Shown here in pieces: positions 17,872 to 28,000 of a stretch of DNA of 64,000 nucleotides; the stretch's first letter is position 1, and the number at the start of each line of letters is the position of its first letter. The notes below the pieces were generated by a model that did not search any database, was not told where the DNA came from, and saw only the letters and a program-made list of their open reading frames with translations. This DNA comes from Chryseobacterium carnipullorum. GTDB taxonomy: Bacteria; Bacteroidota; Bacteroidia; Flavobacteriales; Weeksellaceae. The position numbers and the translations under genes were made by a program. Location: contig NZ_FRCD01000019.1 of assembly GCF_900142785.1 (NCBI RefSeq), forward strand, positions 53,385-117,384, written 5' to 3'.

Positions 17872-17894
17872 GATATACTTGAATATACCATTGT
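17872..17894. repeat. 23-bp direct repeat, right copy
   Basis: Matches 14966-14988 at 22 of 23 positions. With the left copy it brackets the secreted-protein pair, as a duplication or insertion footprint might. Confidence 0.6.
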
Positions 17895-18014
17895 TCAAAT
17901 CATTTTTGGAATAGGATTATTATCTGATCATCAAAACAGCATTGTGACATATCATTTTTTTGTAGTGAAATTAAAATTTTGGTACATAAAAGTATATCAT
18001 TGCCGGATTCATTT

Positions 18015-18389
18015 CTATTCACTGGATTGGTTAGATTTCTTTCTAAATAAGGTTTCTCTATAATCGATTCCCCATTGTGCAATAGCATCAATTACAGGCT
18101 CTAATGTTTTGCCGAATTCTGTCAATTCATATTCTACGGTTATCGGTTTGGTATTTTTTACGGTTCTGGTAACCAAATGATTCATTTCCATATCTTGCAA
18201 TTCCTTGGATAACATTTTGGAACCGATACCGGCTACTTCACGCTGTAAATCCATAAATCGCATTTTTCCACCATACAATAATGTGCCTAATATATGTATT
18301 TTCCATTTTCCTGTAAAGATATCCATACTGTCTTTCACAGCATTAATTCTAAATCTGCAAAAGCCTATAAACTGTTCTGAATCATTCAT
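18015..18389 (-). CDS. HxlR-family transcriptional regulator
   Basis: A 124-aa winged-helix regulator. The HxlR pattern is complete: a Cys near the start (FCRFRINAVKD), GKWKIHILGTLLYGGKMRF, the recognition region GSKMLSKELQDMEM, and ITVEYELTEFGKTLEPVI. Members often sense electrophiles or redox stress through the N-terminal Cys and repress an adjacent oxidoreductase. It is divergent from the SnoaL/NmrA/YciI genes with 158 bp between starts, so it probably controls them. A degraded copy stands in the same relative position beside the second SnoaL/NmrA cassette (30835-31078). Confidence 0.9.
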   Translation of the reverse strand: MNDSEQFIGFCRFRINAVKDSMDIFTGKWKIHILGTLLYGGKMRFMDLQREVAGIGSKMLSKELQDMEMNHLVTRTVKNTKPITVEYELTEFGKTLEPVIDAIAQWGIDYRETLFRKKSNQSSE

Positions 18390-18408
18390 ATTTTACTATT
18401 ATTAATAA

Positions 18409-18416
18409 CAAATATA
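18409..18416 (-). promoter_or_regulatory. Bacteroidetes -7 box for the HxlR gene
   Basis: TATATTTG on the minus strand fits TAnnTTTG, 20 bp upstream of the HxlR start. No matching -33 TTTG is evident. Confidence 0.45.
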
Positions 18417-18506
18417 GGTCAATATCTGTTTTTTTGTATACCCGCTTCCCTGTTGGAAAGCACTTTCCTGTAAGGAAGTGATATTCTTTGTTATAGATAT
18501 CCTTTA

Positions 18507-18514
18507 TACTTTTG
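18507..18514 (+). promoter_or_regulatory. Bacteroidetes -7 box for the SnoaL-NmrA-YciI operon
   Basis: TACTTTTG fits TAnnTTTG, 33 bp upstream of the SnoaL-like start. A TTTG at 18487-18490 could be the -33 element, with a slightly short spacing of 16 bp. Confidence 0.5.
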
Positions 18515-18547
18515 TGATCTGCTATTTAATCAATTAAAAAAAATAAA

Positions 18548-18958
18548 ATGATGTCAACACCAGCAAGACAAATAATAGATGAAATGTTTGCCGCATTTGC
18601 GACTAAAAATGTAGATGCCGTAATAGAAACATTTTCAAATGATGCCGAACTAATTTATCACGGTACACAGATAATGCCAGCGGCGAAATTCAAAGGAAAA
18701 GAGGAGGCAAGAATGTTTTTTGAGTTTAACATTAATGCTCTGGATGTTGTTTATTTTAATATCAATCAGTTTGTAGAACAAGGAAATACAATAATGGTTT
18801 TAGGGAACGAACATTTTATTTCCAAACAGGATGGTACCCATCTTAAAAACCAATGGGTACAGGTGTATACTATAACCAACGGCCTGATTTCCAGAATGGA
18901 GGAATTTGCGACATCTGCACAGCCGGATCAATACGGTGGTAACGCAGGAGGGCAATGA
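18548..18958 (+). CDS. SnoaL/NTF2-like protein, copy 1
   Basis: A 136-aa small alpha+beta-barrel protein of the SnoaL-like/NTF2 fold. Segments are ARQIIDEMFAAFATKN (helix 1), VIETFSNDAELIYHG, EARMFFEFNINALDVVYFNI and WVQVYTITNGLISRMEEF. Such folds bind small hydrophobic ligands or catalyse isomerisation, but no catalytic residue can be assigned. It heads an apparent operon with an NmrA-type oxidoreductase and a YciI-like protein, under the divergent HxlR gene. A second copy, with nearly the same C-terminus (EFATSAQP, QYGGNAGGQ), lies at 30279-30686. Confidence 0.8.
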   Translation: MMSTPARQIIDEMFAAFATKNVDAVIETFSNDAELIYHGTQIMPAAKFKGKEEARMFFEFNINALDVVYFNINQFVEQGNTIMVLGNEHFISKQDGTHLKNQWVQVYTITNGLISRMEEFATSAQPDQYGGNAGGQ

Positions 18959-19034
18959 TTTTAAGTCAAATAACCAATATTTTCTGGTTCTGATATATTC
19001 AATAGTAAGATCAGGGATTTAATAGAAAAATAAT

Positions 19035-19895
19035 ATGATACTAATAACAGGAGCCAGCGGTAACCTGGGCTCGGCTGTAGTTGCTCAGCTTTTAAAAACT
19101 TTGTCACCGGAAGACTTTGTTACAACATCCAGCAATGCTGCAGGTGTTGAAAAACTGAAAGCTAAGGGATTGCAATCACGATTAGCAAATTTCAGCGATC
19201 CTATTACATTGAATGAAGCATTTAAAGGAATAGATAAATTGCTCTTGATTTCCACGATGGATCAAAACCGTTACGAGCAACACAAAAACGTAGTGGATGC
19301 GGCTAAGAAACAAGGAGTGAAACAAATCATTTATACCGGTTTGGCTATAAAAGACATTCATACCTCCGCTGTTCAAGATTTGATGATAAGTCATTTCCAA
19401 ACTGAAGATTACATCAAAGAAAGCGGCTTAACCTATACTATCCTGAGAAATACAATGTATGCGGATGCATTAACGCAAATTTTAGGCTCCAATGCTTTAC
19501 ACCAAGACATCAATCTTCCCGGTGGAACCGGAAAAGTCCCCTATGCCTTGAGAAGAGAAATAGGAGAAGCTACAGCGAATCTGTTATTGCAAGATGGTCA
19601 CGAAAATAATACATATAATATTACGGGTTCAAATAGTTTGGGTTATACAGAGTTAGCTGCAGCACTGTCTCATCTTACACGAGATACAATTAAATACAAT
19701 GATATTTCAGAAGATGATCTGAAAGCATTTTTGAAGCAAATCGGTTTCGCTGACTTTGCAATCTATCTGCATTCAGGCACTATTCACGATATCAAAATGG
19801 CACAATACGAAATAGAAAGCCATACGATGGAAACCTTATTGGGCCGTCCTACAGCATCTATTGAAGACATTATCAAGGAATTATTTAAAAATTAA
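19035..19895 (+). CDS. NmrA-like NAD(P)-binding oxidoreductase, copy 1
   Basis: A 286-aa atypical short-chain dehydrogenase of the NmrA / quinone oxidoreductase 2 (QorB) type. The N-terminal dinucleotide motif is ITGASGNLGSAVV. RNTMYADAL and GKVPYALRREIGEATANLL are typical of the group, which usually reduces quinones or senses NADP. It sits 76 bp after the SnoaL-like gene and 10 bp before the YciI-like gene. The near twin at 29339-30202 shares most of these segments. HxlR regulators are often found beside such genes; control by the divergent HxlR is inferred. Confidence 0.85.
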   Translation: MILITGASGNLGSAVVAQLLKTLSPEDFVTTSSNAAGVEKLKAKGLQSRLANFSDPITLNEAFKGIDKLLLISTMDQNRYEQHKNVVDAAKKQGVKQIIYTGLAIKDIHTSAVQDLMISHFQTEDYIKESGLTYTILRNTMYADALTQILGSNALHQDINLPGGTGKVPYALRREIGEATANLLLQDGHENNTYNITGSNSLGYTELAAALSHLTRDTIKYNDISEDDLKAFLKQIGFADFAIYLHSGTIHDIKMAQYEIESHTMETLLGRPTASIEDIIKELFKN

Positions 19896-19905
19896 ATCAT
19901 GTACA

Positions 19906-20250
19906 ATGAAAAATTTTGTTTTATTATTAAGAGCAAACACAATTATGGATCCTGGATCTTTCACAGACCCTAAAGAAGTAGCAGACAGAGCGCAATGGTT
20001 GGAAGATGTAAAAGCGCAAGGAGTTATCAAAAACCTGGGAGGAACAATGCCTCCGATACCTGCTATGGCAAGTTCAATTTTTGCTGACGGAACGATTAAG
20101 GAAGGACCTTTCATGGAAGTAACGCACTTTTTAACAGGTTTTTTGATTATAGAATCCGAAGATTTAGAATCCGCTCAAAAAATTGCCCGATCAAACCCGA
20201 TTTTGAAAGCAGGCGGAAGTGTGGAAATTAGAGAAATAATGCTTCGATAA
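19906..20250 (+). CDS. YciI-like (DGPF-domain) protein
   Basis: A 114-aa protein of the YciI-like / DGPF superfamily, a ferredoxin-like fold. The frame is open from 19861, but the ATG at 19906 gives the expected start (MKNFVLLLRANTIMDPGS) and lies just after the NmrA stop. The signature is ADGTIKEGPFMEVTHFLTGF followed by FLIIES, and SVEIREI near the end. Catalytic role unknown. It is the third gene of the HxlR-linked operon and has no counterpart in the right-hand cassette. A strong palindrome follows as terminator. Confidence 0.8.
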   Translation: MKNFVLLLRANTIMDPGSFTDPKEVADRAQWLEDVKAQGVIKNLGGTMPPIPAMASSIFADGTIKEGPFMEVTHFLTGFLIIESEDLESAQKIARSNPILKAGGSVEIREIMLR

Positions 20251-20252
20251 CA

Positions 20253-20290
20253 ATAAATTTAGATAATGATATATCATTATCTAAATTTAT
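20253..20290. terminator. 19-bp perfect palindrome after the YciI-like gene
   Basis: A 38-bp perfect dyad (left half begins ATAAATTTAGATAATG) immediately after the operon's last stop codon. It is AT-rich and T-rich downstream. Terminator is the likeliest role. Confidence 0.6.
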
Positions 20291-20553
20291 ATGAACGTAG
20301 TAGAAGATCCACTGGAAGTGTCTATTTTTAAGAGTTTTTTTTAATTAAAACAAGTAAAAAGATGAACCTAAATAAACAAAAAAATTAAATTCTTTGTTTT
20401 GGACACCATTAGGTCATTCAGAATCCAAATCATCTTCAGTTTCTTAATCATCTTTTGCCAATTCACCCCCCGCAAACGATCCAAATTCTTACCAGATCAA
20501 ACCCTCCAATCAAATACAGAAAACGAATCAATAAAAGCAGCAGTAAAAAATAA

Positions 20554-20883
20554 TCACTCATAATGATCGCAGACAATTACTCTGCATATCTGTAAAATAG
20601 GATCTACGTTAGTATAGTTTTCACTATCCTTTCTAAGGAGTTCTTCGTTGGGCAAAAAATTAAGGTAGAAGTCTTCAACTTTCTCAAAAAAAAGATGCCC
20701 GATAACTTTGTAAAGATACTGATAGGTTTCATTTTTTTCATCATTATAAGCTTCTTCTATAGCCAATCCCTTTAACGATTTTCCGAAAACAGATCTGGAT
20801 AATGGAACGTGCTTTTGGAGATAATACTCCATATCAAACCAGTCATTTTCTTTAACAGGATAAAAAATAGTGACTTTAAACAT
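20554..20883 (-). CDS. EthD-family protein
   Basis: A 109-aa dimeric alpha+beta-barrel type protein. The start MFKVTIFYPVKEN and the segment WFDMEYYLQKHVPLSR match the EthD family (normally Y..KH.P). Family members act as accessory proteins or small cyclases/monooxygenases in catabolic and polyketide pathways. It lies 17 bp downstream of the O-methyltransferase on the same strand and points away from the large synthetase at 22 kb. The methyltransferase and this gene form one unit that may tailor the synthetase product. Function here is inferred only from context. Confidence 0.72.
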   Translation of the reverse strand: MFKVTIFYPVKENDWFDMEYYLQKHVPLSRSVFGKSLKGLAIEEAYNDEKNETYQYLYKVIGHLFFEKVEDFYLNFLPNEELLRKDSENYTNVDPILQICRVIVCDHYE

Positions 20884-20900
20884 CGCTTTATTGGTACTTA

Positions 20901-21926
20901 TTATACTTTTTCACATTCAACAATGCTTGAGACTTCAGTATCAGTCTGAATGAGTCTTTTAAAAGTCAGTCCTGCTTTTTCAATCAGAACTTTGAATTCG
21001 TTCAATGTTCTTTCTTTTCCTGTGGTCATCGCCATAATATTGATATCCAATAATTTTCCGGCATGCGGAGTGTTTCGTGAATCATCAGGGATAACAGAAT
21101 CAATAATCAACAGTCTCCCGCCTGTGGGCATTGCTTTATAAACATTGCTTAAAATTTTGATTGCCTCCTCGTCATTCCAGTCATGGATTACCCATTTCGT
21201 GGTATAAAGATCAGCTCCTGCAGGAATTTCTTCAAAAAAACTTCCTCCGAAAACCGTACATCTTTTTTTCAAATCTTCCGGAATGAGCAGAGCGGTCTGC
21301 TGTATTACATAAGGCTCATCGAAAATGATCCCGGTACTTTCTGAAGATGCGTTCAAAACAGCAAACATCAAAGCTCCGTTTCCTCCTCCAATATCAACCA
21401 GCGTTTTATATGATGAAAAATCGTAGGTATCTATAATCGTTTTCAGAACAGCTCCAGACATCCCAGCCATTGCTTTGGCAAGATTCATCCCAGCTTCAGG
21501 ATTCTGTTTATAGTATTCCCAGACAGGGATTCCATGGGCATGTTCAAAAGGAACTTTTCCAGTTTTCACTCCATAGGTTAATTCTCCAAAAGCCGGATAG
21601 TGCTCTCCGAGATTAGCCAGAGCCCATGGTTTTACTGATCCGGGAACGTCGCTTAGTAAAACAGCTCCCAAATCATTTAGTTCAAACGCTCCGTCTTCTT
21701 TTTCGTTAAAAATGCCTACACTCGTTATTGCCCTTAATAATCGATACAAAGACTTTTCATCACATTCTGTTTCGATCGCCAGCTGTGACAAAGTTTTAGG
21801 GCCGCTAAGTAATTTATCCGCGATATCAAGCTGTACCGCTGAACGGATACAGGAAGCCACCCAATACCCGCTTATCAATTCATACATTTTAAAGGTGAGC
21901 TCCGGTTTTTGAGGTAATTTTTCCAT
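20901..21926 (-). CDS. SAM-dependent O-methyltransferase (plant/fungal COMT-like)
   Basis: A 341-aa class I methyltransferase of the caffeate/hydroxyindole O-methyltransferase type. The N-terminal dimerisation domain (about 10-100) has SQLAIETECDEKSLYRLLRA. The SAM-binding motif VDIGGGNGA lies near 177-185. KWVIHDWNDEEA near 245 holds the probable catalytic His. It is divergent from the A-T-C-A-T-R synthetase, with about 100 bp between starts. The pair probably shares a control region and a pathway, with the enzyme methylating a hydroxyl or enol of the product. The actual substrate is unknown. Confidence 0.85.
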   Translation of the reverse strand: MEKLPQKPELTFKMYELISGYWVASCIRSAVQLDIADKLLSGPKTLSQLAIETECDEKSLYRLLRAITSVGIFNEKEDGAFELNDLGAVLLSDVPGSVKPWALANLGEHYPAFGELTYGVKTGKVPFEHAHGIPVWEYYKQNPEAGMNLAKAMAGMSGAVLKTIIDTYDFSSYKTLVDIGGGNGALMFAVLNASSESTGIIFDEPYVIQQTALLIPEDLKKRCTVFGGSFFEEIPAGADLYTTKWVIHDWNDEEAIKILSNVYKAMPTGGRLLIIDSVIPDDSRNTPHAGKLLDINIMAMTTGKERTLNEFKVLIEKAGLTFKRLIQTDTEVSSIVECEKV

Positions 21927-22030
21927 ATGGTATTGTATTTTTGTATTTTTAATTACAATAATGTGAATTTAGTATTTTATTTATAATTTTATTACTTTTA
22001 AAAAAAACTTTAACCATAAAACTCAACAAA

Positions 22031-25000
22031 ATGTTAAAATGCAAATCAATCCTATCGCATCTTGAGGATACAGTACATTTGTGCCCATCTAAACCGGCAC
22101 TTATTTACGAAAACTCAACGCTTACATTTGAAAAACTAGACATTTTTTCGAATCAATTAGCACATTATTTAAAACAAAGAGGAAATTTTTCAAATATTCC
22201 TCTTTGTTTCTGTTTAGACCAGTCTCTGGAAAAAGTAATTGCTATGCTCGCTATATGGAAAGCTGAAGGCGCTTATGTTTCCCTCGATCCACTCTATCCG
22301 GAAGCAAGACTTCAGCATGTTCTAGAAGACACAGAAAGTCCTCTCCTTATCACAACACGATCTTATGCCGAAAAATTTTCTTTTTTTAAAGGACAGATCA
22401 TACTCATCGATGAACAGAAAGAGGAAATCAAACAGATGCCTGAAAGCACTCCAAAATACAACATTGCAGAAGGTATGGCTTATTTAGCTTATACCTCAGG
22501 CAGCACAGGGGTACCTAAAGCTGTAATGGCTGAACACAAGGGGCTCAATAATTTTGTAGAGCAATTTGGCATTTTTCTGGATCCTCAAAAAGAAGATACA
22601 GCCCTTACCATCTCATCATCCAATTTTGATGGTATCGTAGTGGATCTCTGGGTTCCGCTTTCAAAAGGAATGACCGTATTCCTTTATCCCGATAACAGAA
22701 TGGTAGGAGAACCTCTCCTTCATTATATTCGCGAAAGTGGGATCACTATGCTACCTTATCTTCCTGTGTCTATTCTGGCAACATTACCCACTGATCAACC
22801 TATTGGAAAGCTTAGAAAAATATGTACCGGCGGAGAAGCTCCGATACCGTCGGTAATAGAATCCTGGAAGAAAAGGACAGAGCTGATAAACATCTATGGC
22901 CCCACAGAAACGACAGTAGTCGTAAGCGGATTTAAATTTGATGAAAACCATCCGATAACTACAATCGGGAAGCCTCTTCCTAATGTAGATTTTTATGTGC
23001 TGGATGATGAAATGAATCCTCTTCCCGCAAATGAAACCGGAGAGCTTTATATTGGAGGAATCCAAGTAGCAAGAGGTTATTACAACCGCCCGGATTTAAC
23101 TGCTGAGAGATTTTTAGAGTATAAAACCCCTGAAAACAAAACAGTAAGAGTCTATAAAACAGGAGATTTGGTACGCCGTTTAAAAGATGATACCATAGAG
23201 TTTGTGGGAAGAGCAGACCAGCAGGTGAAAGTAAGGGGATTTCGCGTAGAACCAGCCGAAATTGAAGAAAATATCCGGCAGTCTGGTCTTGTAGAAAACT
23301 GTATCATTATCGTAAAGCAAAAAAAGGATCTAAAACAGCTCATTTGCTTTTACAAAAACAAAAAAAATAAAAATTCATATCCTGAAGATATCAGAACCTA
23401 TTTATTTGAACGTCTTCCCTCTTATATGATTCCGTTTAAATTTCTGGAAGTAGAAAGCTTTCCGCTGACTGCTAATGGAAAAATTGATAAATCCGTTTTA
23501 AGTACCGATAAAGTTACAGAAGAGAAAAGAAAATTTTTTGTTGCGCCTCAAAGCCCATTACAGAATCTTTTGGCTGATGCATGGAGTGCGATTTTAGGAA
23601 TAAGATCAATAGGTATTTATGATAACTTTTTCCACTTTGGTGGTAATTCAATTTTAGCATACCGTTTAGTTTCTCTTCTTCGCAGAGAATTTAATCTTTC
23701 TTTACAGGCAGCAGATTTATTTTTATACCCAAGCATTCACGAACTGGAGAATTATATTACAGAACAAGACAATCGTAATCAGACGGATGAAATAGATATT
23801 CTGGATCAGTATGATCCTGTACCGCTGTCATCGCAGCAGCAAAACTTATGGTTTATTGACAAGTTATATGGCAGTACCCCCTATAACATCGGTGTACTTT
23901 ATCCTATGCATAAAGACGTTTCTTTTTCAATATTAGAAAATGCCCTGCACAGGCTTGTCAAAAAGCACAGTATACTAAGAACCACTATAGAGGAAAAGGA
24001 TAATCACCCATACGTTTCGGTAACTAATGCAGACCACTGGTTATTGCATACACAGCACAGTTCAGACAATATAAAAAACCTTGTCACTATACCTTTTGAC
24101 CTTCAGAGGGACTATATGCTCAGAGCCTATATTATTTATGATTCAAACACGGCCGTTTCTTTATTATTGGTAATGCATCATATGGTTACAGATGGCTGGT
24201 CTATGCCGCTAATTGCTCAGGAAATTAATACATTATATCAAGAGATCATAAACAATAAAGCAGGGGAAAATTTTAATCCGATCATAGAATATAAACACTA
24301 TGCAGTCTGGCAGTCTAAGCAGAATATAGGGGACGGAATTACTTTTTGGAAAGAATATCTCGAGGATGTTCCTGTACTGCAGACAGCTCATGATTTCAAA
24401 AAATTACATAATCATGTTGATTCGGGAGAACAGTATCAATTTGAAATTGATGAAGAACTTACTGAAAACCTTAAAAAAATTTCAGAAGAGCAGTCTGCTA
24501 CTTTATATATGACACTGCTTTCTGCATTCAGCCTATTGATGCAGTATTACAGCGGGCAGCAGGACATCTGTATTGGAAGCCCGTCTGCCAACCGGCCGCA
24601 TCCTTTTGATAAAACAATCGGCTATTTTGCGAATATGCTTCCCATCCGCATTAAAATCGATGGAAACCCTGCATTTGTCGATTTTTTACAACAAATCCGA
24701 AATATGATTCCACAGATTTTCAGGCATCAGGGAGTTCCTATAGACATTATAATAAGCCAAGTAATTAAAGACCGTTTTGCAGGGCACAATCCATTATTCC
24801 AGAATATTTTTGTCCTGCAGGATCCTGTAGAAACGTCCGAAAATTCATTTCCTGTACAGACTGAAAAAGTACAATGGATTCATAACAAACGTATAAAATT
24901 TGATCTGCAGTTTGAGGTTCTTCAGACTGATGGAAAATTAAAAGTAAACATTGATTATTCTGATGCTTTATTTAAAAAGCAGACGATCATGGAAATGGCA

Positions 25001-28000
25001 GCAAGATTCCGGTATCTGCTGCAATCGATAACTTTAGATCCTAATCAAAAAATTGGGGATATTGACTTGTATTCTGCTGTATCTGAAAAAAAAATCGAAA
25101 CTCAAAAACAGATTGAAATTCCCAAAACACTCGTACAGATGTTTGAAGAACAGGTGCAAAAAACACCGGATAAAACAGCCTTGATAATATCTGGAATAAG
25201 TATTTCTTACCGCAGTTTAGATGAGAAATCAAGTTGTGTTGCAAACCATCTCATTCATCTAGGAATTAAAAGAGGTGATTTTGCGGCCTGTTATCATGAA
25301 CAATCTATTGAGCGGATCATCAGCTTATTAGGAGTTTTGAAAGCCGGTGCAGCCTATGTTCCTTTAGACACCACCTATCCGATGGAGAGAATTAAGCTCC
25401 TTCTGGAAGATACTCAACCCAAAGTTATCATCGGATCAGCAAAATTCAGTCAGATAAAAAGGGAGGTCAACCAGCCGGTATATTTCATTGAAGATCTCCT
25501 CAAAAACCGATCTGAAACTATACTGCAGAGTTATTGCAGTACCCACACCCATACTGATCTCGCCTATGTCATTCACACTTCCGGAACTACGGGAATGCCT
25601 AAGGGAGTTCTTATTGAGCATCAGTCATTGGGAAATTTTATCACAGAATACGGTAATCTTCTTGACATTAGTGAAGAAGACAGAACGCTCCAGTTCTCGC
25701 CTTATAATTTTGACGGATCAGTCATAGATCTTTGGATTCCGCTTACTAAAGGAGCTACCGTTCATCTCTATCCCAATAACAAACTGCTTGGAGAGCATTT
25801 ATCTGAATTTCTTTTCCTTCATGCAATTACAGTCATTCCATTCATCTCTCCTTCAGTACTTTCTACCCTATCTCAAACTTTTGATCTTCCTTCCATAAGA
25901 GTAATTGGCACCGGAGCAGAAACATGTCCTTCACAGGTGAGCCAACATTGGAAGCCGCTTGTAAAACTGGTGAATATGTACGGTCCTACAGAAACGACAG
26001 TAGCTGTCAATGAATTTGTATTTGATGATATTCATCCTGATCATACGATTGGTACAGCAATTAACAATATGCGTCTTTATGTTTTGGATCAATATCTCCG
26101 AAAGGTTCCTGCCGGGGTCACTGGTGAACTTTATATTTCGGGAATCCAGCTTTCGAGAGGATACCTGAATCAGCCGGAACTTACCGCAGAGAAATTTATT
26201 AAAAATCACTTTATAAACGAAGAAAGTAACATTTACAGCAGAATGTATAAAACTGGAGATCAGGTGAAAACATTATCTGACGGTATGCTTGAATACATTG
26301 GAAGAAGCGATCATCAGGTGAAGGTGAGAGGATACCGGATCGAACTTGCTGAAATCGAAAATGCACTGTTGCAGATCAAAGGAATAAAAAATGCAAAAGT
26401 ACAGGTTCATAAAGCGTCAGAAACCATAAAATCATTAAGAGCATTTGTAACCGGGGACTCTCATATTTCCAATATTAGAAGTGAATTGAGCAGAAAAATC
26501 CCTACCTACATGGTTCCGAATGAAATTTTCACCGTCGATATAATCCCCCTAAAATCAAACGGAAAAATAGATATGGAAGCCCTTGCCTCTCTGGCACAAC
26601 ATAAGACCGCGGCACCATTAGAAATGGAAGATGAACCTTGCAATGAATACGAAAAAGTCATCAAAGAGATATGGACTGAGGTACTGGAATGTAGAATTCC
26701 AGGTATGGAAGACGATTTTTTCCATCTTGGCGGGCATTCTTTGTTACTGACCAAAATGTATAATAAGCTTTTCAAAAAATTTCCAAATACCATTACTCTC
26801 AGTGAATTGTATACCAACAGTACGATCAGAAAACAGGCTTTATTAATTGAAGAAAGAGAGAAGAATCCGCATACTCTACATTATGGGCTGGGAAAAGATC
26901 CTTTAAGTGATGAAATACGAAAAGACGCTGATGTAAAGCATGAAAAATTCAAATTCAATATTTCAATAAAAGGAAATTTTGAAAATCCTGAAGAAATTTT
27001 ACTGACAGGAGTAACAGGGTTTGTAGGAGTAAATATGCTTGTGGAATTATTGAAATCCACCGCTGCAGATATTTATCTTTTAATTCGTGCAGATGATGAA
27101 CGTGCTGCTGAAAAAAGATTATTAAAAGCGATGGAGGATCAACTCATTCCTTTAGAAATGTATGATAAGAAAAGAGTTATATTACTGCCAGGAGATCTTA
27201 CAAAGCCATTTCTGGGCCTTACTCCTCAGAAATACGAGGATCTTACTAAAACCATCGATGTCGTACATTATGCCGGAAGCGCGGTAAACTTTATCCAGCC
27301 TTATTCCTACATGAGAGCTGCCAATGTAGATGCTTTACATACTATGATTCAGTTTGTAACAACGTACAAGTTGAAACAATTATCTCTTTTATCTACTGTA
27401 GGGGTTTTTAGCTGGGAACATTATTTTACCAAACCTGCAATGATCATGGAAAATACAGACAGCACATCTGCTTTTAAATATTTAAGCAGGGATATGGGCT
27501 ATATACAGAGTAAATGGGTCATGGAACAGGTTGCTCAGGCAGCTATACGACAGGGTGTCCCCATAGTTATTTTCCGGTTAGGATATGTATTCTGCCACAG
27601 CTTAACAGGTGCTACAGCACGGTATCAATGGTGGGGACTTTTAGTAAAAACCTGTATCCAATTAAAAGCTTACCCCATATTAATTGACCAGAAAGAAGAA
27701 TTGGTGATGGTCGATTTTGTAAGCAAAGCAATTGCTCATATTGCTAAAAATTCAGACTCTATAGGAGAGATATTTCATTTAAGTCCTGAAGCCGAAGATA
27801 ATATGACGGTAATGGAATTTTTTGAACTCCTGCATACCGAATTGAACTTTGATCTGAAGCCCATTCCTTATCTTGAATGGAGGGCTCTTTGGGAGAATGA
27901 TGAGAACAGCCCGCTCTACCCGCTTTTGAGTTTGTTTAAATTTCCTGCTTATGATCATAAATCCATTATTGAAATTCATCAGAATACCCCGGATTTTGAT

